Part shown: one piece after another, positions 1 through 4,987 of the stretch
How the letters are laid out: each line of letters begins with the position of its first letter
How positions within the stretch are numbered: position 1 is the stretch's first letter
Assembly: GCA_023461495.1 (NCBI GenBank)
Contig: JAEYLA010000259.1
Location: forward strand, 1-7,975
Reading direction: 5' to 3'
Length of the DNA: 7,975 bases
From: Bacillota bacterium
GTDB taxonomy: Bacteria > Bacillota > Clostridia > Christensenellales > CAG-138
Program-made: the position numbers and the translations under genes
Notes under the pieces: generated by a model
What the model was told of the DNA's origin: nothing
Seen by the model: the letters and a program-made list of their open reading frames with translations, nothing else
Databases searched by the model: none

Positions 1-133
1 CATACTTGCTTTTCCACCGGTAGAATGTCTGCTCCGATATGTTGTGTTCCCGTACGATATCCGCTGCCTTCTTCCCTCCGGCGTGTTCCTTCAGGATCCG
101 TATGATCTGCTCTTCCGTAAATCTCGTTTTCAT
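1..133 (-). CDS. IS3-family transposase OrfA, N-terminus (runs off left edge)
   Basis: Reading the minus strand from the ATG at 133-131 gives 44 complete codons, open to the window edge. The protein begins MKTRFTEEQIIRILKEHAGG and continues with a helix-turn-helix segment ending in SEQTFYRWKSKY. This is the classic N-terminus of the IS3-family OrfA protein (transposase_8/HTH_Tnp_1 type). In the family, OrfA binds the IS ends, and a programmed -1 frameshift joins it to the DDE-domain OrfB to make the active transposase. A GGAG ribosome site (plus-strand ctcc at 142-145) sits 8 bases before the ATG and supports this start. No internal stop is seen in the visible part. The frameshift site and OrfB would lie to the left of the window, so whether the element is intact is unknown. 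Confidence 0.88.
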   Translation of the reverse strand, partial: MKTRFTEEQIIRILKEHAGGKKAADIVREHNISEQTFYRWKSKY

Positions 134-210
134 GTCAATCACTCCATTTTCCTCATTTTATCATATCGTGACTAACATTCCTATTGACGATGTTTTTCGG
201 GTTCAGGTCA
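1..210 (-). mobile_element. IS3-family insertion sequence, left end (partial)
   Basis: The stretch holds the 5' part of an IS3-family element read on the minus strand. It runs from a putative left terminus at position 210 through a 77-base leader to the OrfA start at 133, and leaves the window at the left. On the minus strand the proposed terminus begins TGACCTGAACCC. From memory this resembles the TGACCTGCCCC-type ends of IS407/IS51-group members, which start with TG as IS3 ends do. The boundary is supported independently by a ribosome site plus ATG directly outside it, which the element appears to interrupt. A target duplication of 3 or 4 bases would be GAA or GAAT at 211-214 on the plus strand. 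The right end is outside the window, so the boundary cannot be proved by matching inverted repeats. Confidence 0.7.
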
Positions 211-217
211 GAATCAT
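211..217 (-). pseudogene. Start of an unknown gene interrupted by the IS element
   Basis: On the minus strand a perfect AAGGAGG (plus strand 224-230) is followed after 6 bases by ATG at 217-215, then ATT and a C. The inferred IS terminus (TGACC...) starts directly after. Read across the junction, the frame stops at once (ATG ATT CTG ACC TGA). A good sigma-70 promoter lies at a suitable distance upstream. The simplest reading is a gene divergent from the small regulator at 327-515, inactivated by IS insertion in codon 3. Its body should lie beyond the right end of the IS, outside this window, so its product is unknown. It could instead be a five-codon chance frame, but the ribosome site and promoter together argue against that. 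Confidence 0.55.
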
Positions 218-240
218 TGACATCCTCCTTAAAATTATTT

Positions 241-310
241 ATGCGTCAAAAATGCGTCATTTGTAAAATCAATTATAATATGACAATAAAATTACGTCAA
301 TACTTCGTCA
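241..310. repeat. Two pairs of CGTCA direct repeats, putative operator
   Basis: CGTCA occurs at 244-248, 255-259, 295-299 and 306-310, all in the same orientation. Members of each pair start 11 bases apart, about one helical turn, and the pairs are 51 bases apart. The first pair is an exact 8-base repeat, ATGCGTCA, at 241-248 and 252-259. The right pair covers the -35 region of the minus-strand promoter and reaches the ribosome site of the small regulator gene. The left pair lies just downstream of the predicted minus-strand start site. Short, helically phased direct repeats are typical operators for ribbon-helix-helix proteins such as MetJ, Arc and the omega repressor, and such a protein is encoded directly alongside. 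Binding is inferred. Confidence 0.5.
272..300 (-). promoter_or_regulatory. Strong sigma-70 type promoter for the interrupted divergent gene
   Basis: On the minus strand TTGACG (plus 295-300) and TATAAT (plus 272-277) are separated by exactly 17 bases, a near-consensus housekeeping promoter. Transcription would start near 265 and run leftwards, giving a leader of about 48 bases that carries AAGGAGG before the ATG at 217. The -35 box coincides with one of the CGTCA repeats (295-299), so a protein bound there would block RNA polymerase. The ATTATAAT core also contains a plus-strand TATAAT (274-279) that could serve the divergent regulator gene, but no good plus-strand -35 box lies upstream of it. 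Confidence 0.7.
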
Positions 311-326
311 TGGAGGATTGATTATA

Positions 327-515
327 ATGAAGGATAGTCTATCGAGATACACGTTGCGCATCAGCCCCATATTACTGTATAAATTAGGATATATCGCAGA
401 GTTTGAAGGCCGTACAAAGAATAAAGAGTTGGAGCAAATGGTCAAGAAACGCATTGAAGAATTTGAAAGAACGCACGGAGCGATCTCATGGAAAGAAGAC
501 GAAACAACTCTCTGA
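327..515 (+). CDS. Small ribbon-helix-helix (Arc-like) DNA-binding protein
   Basis: The gene encodes a 62-residue protein with the pattern of the Arc/CopG/MetJ fold. A short basic strand (residues 7-13, RYTLRIS) would pair with a second subunit and enter the DNA major groove. Helix A spans about 14-27, the turn GRTKN 28-32, and a charged amphipathic helix B about 31-50, followed by a short acidic tail. Proteins of this fold act as dimers, usually as repressors, plasmid copy regulators or antitoxins. I chose the ATG at 327 because GGAGG at 312-316 precedes it by 10 bases; a TTG at 318 is in frame but only one base from GGAGG. The gene stands alone, with a terminator directly after it, so no toxin follows on the same strand. 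It diverges from the IS-interrupted gene and shares a repeat-rich region with it, which suggests self-regulation and control of that neighbour. The function is inferred from fold only. Confidence 0.75.
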   Translation: MKDSLSRYTLRISPILLYKLGYIAEFEGRTKNKELEQMVKKRIEEFERTHGAISWKEDETTL

Positions 516-525
516 AAGCGTTTTC

Positions 526-554
526 AAGCGCCCCATATGACATGGGGCGCTTTT
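526..554 (+). terminator. Rho-independent terminator of the small regulator gene
   Basis: A perfect 11-bp stem, AAGCGCCCCAT (526-536) pairing with 542-552, has a 5-base loop (537-541) and ends in a TTTT run at 551-554. It begins 11 bases after the regulator's stop codon. Read on the minus strand, the stem is followed by CGCTTGAAAACGC with no T run, so it looks efficient for rightward transcription only. It may still act as a stabilising 3' hairpin for the convergent leuB transcript. Confidence 0.85.
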
Positions 555-562
555 ATGGTATT

Positions 563-592
563 GCGGATTGTAATAAAGCGGAGTGTAATAAA
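563..592. repeat. 15-bp imperfect tandem duplication
   Basis: Two adjacent 15-base units, GCGGATTGTAATAAA (563-577) and GCGGAGTGTAATAAA (578-592), differ at one base. They fill the gap between the regulator's terminator and the end of leuB. The likely origin is a local replication-slippage duplication. No coding or regulatory role is visible. Confidence 0.8.
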
Positions 593-601
593 TAAGAAGA
601 G

Positions 602-1669
602 TTATATTTGATCCAGTATTCGTTCCGTCATTTCCTTGCAGTTGACACTTGCTCCGCCTGCCGCAATATCCGCAGTGCGGTAGCCTGCCTGGAGCACGGA
701 GGAAACGGCATCCTCGATGCAGAGCGCTTCTTCCTCTAAATCAAAAGACCAACGCAGCATCATGGCGGCAGAAAGTATGGTGGCGATGGGGTTCGCCTTG
801 CCTGTACCCGCGATATCGGGCGCGGAGCCGTGGATGGGCTCATAGAGGCCGCGTTTGCCTTCGCCTAAGGAAGCGGAGGGGAGAAGGCCGATGGAGCCTG
901 TGATTTGCGAAGCTTCGTCGGAGAGGATATCGCCAAACATGTTACTTGTGACCACCACATCAAACTGCGCAGGATTTTTGACAAGCTGCATAGCGGCGTT
1001 ATCGACCAGCATATCGGAAAGCTGCACATCCGGGTATTCTTTCGCCAGACGATGAATGACCTCGCGCCAGAGGCGGGAGCTTTCCAAAACATTGGCCTTG
1101 TCGATGCTGATCAGCTTCTTGCCACGCTTTTGCGCCATATCAAACCCGATCCTGCCGATGCGCTCCACTTCCATTTCGCTGTAGCATTCGGTATCATAGG
1201 CTTCCGGGCCGTGAGGTCCATTGCGCCTGCCGTTTTCACCAAAGTACATGCCGCCTGTCAACTCACGGATGATGACCATATCAAACCCGGCGTCTGCGAC
1301 CTCTTGCCTGAGAGGGCAGGCGGATTTCAGCTCCGGCAGCAAACGCGCCGGGCGGATATTGGCGTAAAGCCCAAGCGCCTTTCTCACGCCCAAAAGCGCC
1401 TTTTCGGGCCGCAGGTGTCCGGGCAGCGTATCCCACTTGGGACCGCCGACCGCGCCCAAAAGCACGCTGTCGCTGTTGAGGCAAATATCCACGGTTTCCT
1501 GCGGAAGGGGAATGCCGAATTTATCGATCGCGTTGCCGCCCGCAGCAACATGGGTAAAGGTAAACGTATGCCCAAAGCGCGCGCCGGCTTTGTGCAGCAC
1601 CTCAATGGCGGAATTGACGATTTCCGGCCCGATGCCATCGCCTGCGATGACCGCTATATTATAGTTCAT
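602..1669 (-). CDS. leuB: 3-isopropylmalate dehydrogenase
   Basis: This cytosolic NAD-dependent enzyme oxidises and decarboxylates 3-isopropylmalate to 2-ketoisocaproate, the keto acid of leucine. In citramalate-using organisms it also turns 3-methylmalate into 2-ketobutyrate for isoleucine. The 355-residue protein is full length. It shows the N-terminal GDGIGPEI (10-17), RPEKALLGVRK, RELTGGMYFGE, catalytic K191 in IDKANVLESS, metal-binding D223, D247 and D251 (VDNAA and FGDILSDEAS), and the NAD-binding GLYEPIHGSAPDIAG. Its spacing from Lys191 to the aspartates matches the E. coli and Thermus enzymes. The ATG follows GGAGG by 6 bases and overlaps the leuD stop in an ATGA junction, so translation is probably coupled. 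It is the last gene of the operon. No clear minus-strand terminator follows its stop. Confidence 0.97.
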   Translation of the reverse strand: MNYNIAVIAGDGIGPEIVNSAIEVLHKAGARFGHTFTFTHVAAGGNAIDKFGIPLPQETVDICLNSDSVLLGAVGGPKWDTLPGHLRPEKALLGVRKALGLYANIRPARLLPELKSACPLRQEVADAGFDMVIIRELTGGMYFGENGRRNGPHGPEAYDTECYSEMEVERIGRIGFDMAQKRGKKLISIDKANVLESSRLWREVIHRLAKEYPDVQLSDMLVDNAAMQLVKNPAQFDVVVTSNMFGDILSDEASQITGSIGLLPSASLGEGKRGLYEPIHGSAPDIAGTGKANPIATILSAAMMLRWSFDLEEEALCIEDAVSSVLQAGYRTADIAAGGASVNCKEMTERILDQI

Positions 1670-2148
1670 AGCTTGCCTCCACTGATAGCGCTTAATAAAC
1701 CGCCGGAGGAGATGATATTCTGCAGGAAGGGAGGGAAGGGCGCAAAGGTAGCTTCCGTGTTCTTGGTGAGGTTTTTGAGCGTACCGTTGTCAAAGTCTAT
1801 CTCAATGGTATCCGCCTCGTCAATCGGGGTATCGCACTCGATGATCGGCAGGCCGATGTTGATGGCGTTGCGGTAGAAGATGCGCGCAAAGCTTTTGGCG
1901 ACAACACAGGCAATGCCGCTTTCCTTAATGGCGAGCGGCGCGTGCTCACGCGAGGAGCCGCAGCCAAAGTTGTTGCCCGCAACGATGATATCGCCCTTCT
2001 GCACACGCTTTACGAAGGTTGCGTCCAAATCCTCCATGCAGTGGGCGGCGAGCTCTTTTGCGTCCGCCGTATTCAGGTAGCGCGCGGGGATGATGACGTC
2101 CGTATCTACATTGTCCTGATAACGTATAACTTTTCCCTGAATTTTCAT
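1666..2148 (-). CDS. leuD: 3-isopropylmalate dehydratase, small subunit
   Basis: This is the swivelling small subunit of the isopropylmalate isomerase. It pairs with LeuC to convert 2-isopropylmalate to 3-isopropylmalate, and probably also handles citramalate/citraconate here. At 160 residues it is the short form found in Firmicutes and archaea, not the roughly 200-residue enterobacterial form. The conserved NNFGCGSSREH lies at 59-69. The substrate-contacting loop is YLNT at 24-27, close to the YLRT described for isopropylmalate isomerases but with Asn in place of Arg. GAGGG (plus 2157-2161) lies 8 bases before the ATG. The gene begins 15 bases after the leuC stop and overlaps leuB by 4 bases, consistent with balanced expression of the two subunits. 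Confidence 0.95.
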   Translation of the reverse strand: MKIQGKVIRYQDNVDTDVIIPARYLNTADAKELAAHCMEDLDATFVKRVQKGDIIVAGNNFGCGSSREHAPLAIKESGIACVVAKSFARIFYRNAINIGLPIIECDTPIDEADTIEIDFDNGTLKNLTKNTEATFAPFPPFLQNIISSGGLLSAISGGKL

Positions 2149-2163
2149 TGCTGTTTCCCTCTC

Positions 2164-3417
2164 TTATTCCATTGGCGCAAGCTTGCCTGCGATAGCGGAA
2201 GCCGCGGCGACTGCCGGACTGGCCAAGTACACTTCGCTCTCCGGATGACCCATGCGGCCTACAAAGTTACGGTTTGTCGTGGCAACACAGCGCTCGCCCT
2301 TGGCGAGTATGCCCATGTGTCCGCCCAAGCAAGGCCCGCAGGTAGGGGTAGAGACAATGCAGCCTGCCTCGATGAAGATTTTTAACAAACCCATTTCCAG
2401 GGCGTCCAGATAAATCTTCTGCGTTGCGGGGATGATGAGGGTGCGCACATGTTTTGCGACCTTTTTGCCCTTCAAAACTTCGGCGGCCACGACCAAATCT
2501 TCCAGCCTGCCGTTGGTGCAGGAGCCGATGACGGCCTGATCGATGCGCACTTCCGGGATATCCTTGAAGGTGCGCGCGTTTTCCGGCAGATGGGGGAAGG
2601 AGACCGTCTGCTCGATTGTGGAAAGATCGATGTCGTATGTTGCTTCATACTCGGCATCCGGATCAGCCGCAAATACGCGGGGTTCTTTGGCGCTATGGGC
2701 TTTGACATACGCGAGCGTTTCCTCGTCCACGGGGAAGATGCCGTTCTTCGCGCCCGCCTCAATCGCCATGTTGGCGATGCAGAACCGGTCGCTCATTGAA
2801 AGAGAAGCGACGCCCTCGCCGGTAAACTCCATAGATTTGTAGAGCGCGCCGTCTACGCCGATCATGCCGATGATATGCAGGATCAGGTCCTTGCCGCTGA
2901 CCCATTTTTTGAGCTTGCCGGTCAGATTGAATTGAAGTGCTGCGGGAACTTTTAACCAGGCCTTTCCAGTAGCCATGCCTGCCGCCATATCCGTAGAACC
3001 AACGCCCGTAGAAAAGCTGCCTAACGCACCGTAGGTACAGGTATGGCTGTCAGCGCCGATTACAAGATCGCCCGGTACCACCAAGCCCTTTTCCGGAAGC
3101 AGCGCATGCTCTATGCCCATTTCGCCGACATCGTAGAAATGGACAATGCCTTTTTCCCACGCAAATTCGCGTACGCGCTTGCACTGTTCCGCCGCCTTGA
3201 TGTCCTTGTTGGGGGTGAAATGGTCCATGACAAGGGCAATCTTTTCCTTGTCAAACACTTCTGCTTTACCGGCTTTAGAAAATTCACCGACCGCGACGGG
3301 GGCGGTGATGTCGTTGCCCAGCACGAGGTCAAGATCCGCCATGATGATTTCGCCTGCAGTCACAGATTCCTTGCCGCAATGCGCGGCGAGGATTTTTTGT
3401 GTCATCGTCATTCCCAT
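2164..3417 (-). CDS. leuC: 3-isopropylmalate dehydratase, large subunit
   Basis: This is the catalytic subunit of the 4Fe-4S isopropylmalate isomerase, an aconitase-family enzyme acting in the cytosol with LeuD. The 417-residue length is that of the short LeuC/homoaconitase group. The three cluster cysteines are present: C300 in IGSCTNGR, and C360 and C363 in TCGPCLGGH. Substrate-site segments include MDHFTPNKD, GADSHTCTYGALG and GVGSTDMA. I chose the ATG at 3417 (MGMTMTQKI) because clostridial LeuC proteins start this way, and because GGAG in the end of cimA precedes it by 10 bases. The frame stays open further upstream, but that is only cimA read in another frame. In-frame ATGs at 3411 and 3405 are weaker alternatives. 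Only one base separates the cimA stop from this start. By family knowledge the enzyme should serve both the leucine and citramalate branches. Confidence 0.95.
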   Translation of the reverse strand: MGMTMTQKILAAHCGKESVTAGEIIMADLDLVLGNDITAPVAVGEFSKAGKAEVFDKEKIALVMDHFTPNKDIKAAEQCKRVREFAWEKGIVHFYDVGEMGIEHALLPEKGLVVPGDLVIGADSHTCTYGALGSFSTGVGSTDMAAGMATGKAWLKVPAALQFNLTGKLKKWVSGKDLILHIIGMIGVDGALYKSMEFTGEGVASLSMSDRFCIANMAIEAGAKNGIFPVDEETLAYVKAHSAKEPRVFAADPDAEYEATYDIDLSTIEQTVSFPHLPENARTFKDIPEVRIDQAVIGSCTNGRLEDLVVAAEVLKGKKVAKHVRTLIIPATQKIYLDALEMGLLKIFIEAGCIVSTPTCGPCLGGHMGILAKGERCVATTNRNFVGRMGHPESEVYLASPAVAAASAIAGKLAPME

Positions 3418-3418
3418 A

Positions 3419-4987
3419 TTACATCTTCTCCATAAAAAGTTTGTACTCAAGAGAGTCCACCAGCGCCTCAAAGCTTGCTTCAATGATGTCGGTGGAGGCT
3501 CCCACAGTCGTCCACTTGCTCTTGCCATCCGTGCTCTCAATCAATACGCGCACCTGCGAACCTGTCGCCTGCCCGGTTTCGAGTACGCGTACCTTATAGT
3601 CCACCAGGTATACGTCCGAAAGCATGGGGTAGAACACGCACAGCGCCTTTCTTAACGCAAGATCCAGCGCATGCACGGGACCGTTGCCCATGGCGGCGGC
3701 GATTTCGTCGCTGCCGCCCACGATGATCTTGACCATGGCGTTAGAGGACATGTTGCCGTCCGGGTGCGGAAACTCGCCGCTGGTTTTGTACATGGAAAGA
3801 GAGAAGTGCGGCGTAAATGTCCCCAATACGCGCTGCACCATCAGTTCAAAGCTCGCGTCCGCGGCCTCAAACTGATATCCTTTGTGCTCCAGTCCCTTCA
3901 GGCGCTCTAAAATTGCGCCTGTTTCAGGGCTGCCCTTGGTCAGATGCGGGGCGATGTCCCTGACTTTCAGTAGGATTGCCTTTTTTCCGGAAACCTCGGA
4001 AAGCAGGAACCTGCGGTGGTTGCCTACCGCCTCGGGGCTGATATGCTCAAAAGAATGCGAAACCTTGTCTACCCCGTCGATGTGCATGCCGCCCTTATGC
4101 GCGAATGCACTTTCACCGACATACGGCTTACTGCTGGGCACCACAAGGTTTGCAATTTCCGCAATACGGGCGGAAGCCTTTGTGAGGCTTTCGATATTGC
4201 CATTGACACAGTCATACCCGTTCTTTAACTGGAGGTCGGGTATGATGACGCTCAAATCCGCGTTGCCGCAGCGTTCCCCAATACCGGTGAACGTACCCTG
4301 CACGTGTACGCAACCAGCTTCTACCGCAAGCAGGGAGTTTGCAACCGCACAGCCTGCGTCGTTGTGGCAGTGGATGCCGATGCGCATAGTAGGGAACCGC
4401 TCGCAGACGAGCTTCACGGTTTTGTAGAGCTCCATGGGTTGCATACCACCGTTTGTGTCACACAGGCACAGGACGTCCGCGCCGCCCCGTTGCGCCGCGG
4501 TGAGCACCGCAAGCGCATAGTCCGGGTTGGCGAGGTATCCGTCAAAGAAGTGCTCGGCGTCGAAAATGACCTCCTTGCCCTTTTCCTTAAAGAAACGGAG
4601 TGTATCCTCCACACAGGCAAGGTTCTCTTCGAGCGTCGCCTTCAAAATCTCCGTTACATGAAGGTCCCATGACTTGCCGAAGATGGAGACGCAGGGAGTA
4701 TTCGCCTGCAGGAGCGAGACGACATTCTTATCCTCCTCCGGCGTGATACCCTTGCGGCGCGTGCTGCCAAACGCTACGAGCTTTGCGTTATGGAGCGTGA
4801 GGGAGGCCGCCTGCTCAAAGAACTCCATATCCTTGGGATTAGAACCGGGGTTGCCCGCCTCAATATACTGCACGCCGAATGCGTCGAGCGTCTCCACCAC
4901 CATCAGTTTGTCGGAAACGGTGAAGGATACGCCTTCCGCCTGCGCGCCGTCGCGCAGTGTGGTATCAAGAATCTCCAGCTTCTTCAT
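3419..4987 (-). CDS. cimA: (R)-citramalate synthase
   Basis: The protein condenses pyruvate with acetyl-CoA to give (R)-citramalate, the first step of the threonine-independent route to isoleucine. It has 522 residues, the length of the long citramalate synthase group (Geobacter/Leptospira type) and not of homocitrate synthases. The N-terminal TIM barrel carries DTTLRDGAQAEGVSF (8-22), where AQAEG is diagnostic against the EQSPG of LeuA. It also has GSNPKD (48-53), LCLCDTNGG, metal-binding HCHND (206-210) and GTFTGIGERCGNADL. A C-terminal LeuA-type allosteric domain covers roughly residues 380-520, ending in the DIIEASFEAL segment. The residue before PGSNPKD is Asn46, where characterised members have Trp as I recall; this Asn form seems common in clostridial sequences. 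The start overlaps leuA by 23 bases, with GGGAG inside leuA as ribosome site. A related 2-isopropylmalate-like activity is not excluded. Confidence 0.88.
   Translation of the reverse strand: MKKLEILDTTLRDGAQAEGVSFTVSDKLMVVETLDAFGVQYIEAGNPGSNPKDMEFFEQAASLTLHNAKLVAFGSTRRKGITPEEDKNVVSLLQANTPCVSIFGKSWDLHVTEILKATLEENLACVEDTLRFFKEKGKEVIFDAEHFFDGYLANPDYALAVLTAAQRGGADVLCLCDTNGGMQPMELYKTVKLVCERFPTMRIGIHCHNDAGCAVANSLLAVEAGCVHVQGTFTGIGERCGNADLSVIIPDLQLKNGYDCVNGNIESLTKASARIAEIANLVVPSSKPYVGESAFAHKGGMHIDGVDKVSHSFEHISPEAVGNHRRFLLSEVSGKKAILLKVRDIAPHLTKGSPETGAILERLKGLEHKGYQFEAADASFELMVQRVLGTFTPHFSLSMYKTSGEFPHPDGNMSSNAMVKIIVGGSDEIAAAMGNGPVHALDLALRKALCVFYPMLSDVYLVDYKVRVLETGQATGSQVRVLIESTDGKSKWTTVGASTDIIEASFEALVDSLEYKLFMEKM

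Noticed and set aside
39..266. Plus-strand 75-codon frame across the IS end
   Set aside because: It runs antisense to the IS3 OrfA start and across the inferred IS junction, and has no family resemblance.
318..326. TTG start for the ribbon-helix-helix protein
   Set aside because: It leaves only one base after GGAGG, too close for initiation. The ATG at 327 fits better.
563..592. Possible CRISPR-like or iteron array
   Set aside because: There are only two directly adjacent units with no spacers; a simple tandem duplication explains it.
905..1876. Long plus-strand open frame (323 codons) opposite leuB/leuD
   Set aside because: It lies antisense to two well-conserved enzymes with all motifs present. 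It shows no recognisable family features, and the codon bias of the true genes explains an open antisense frame.
3418..3540. N-terminal extension of the leuC frame
   Set aside because: The extra residues are cimA sequence in another frame; the family start MGMTMTQKI at 3417 is the natural one.
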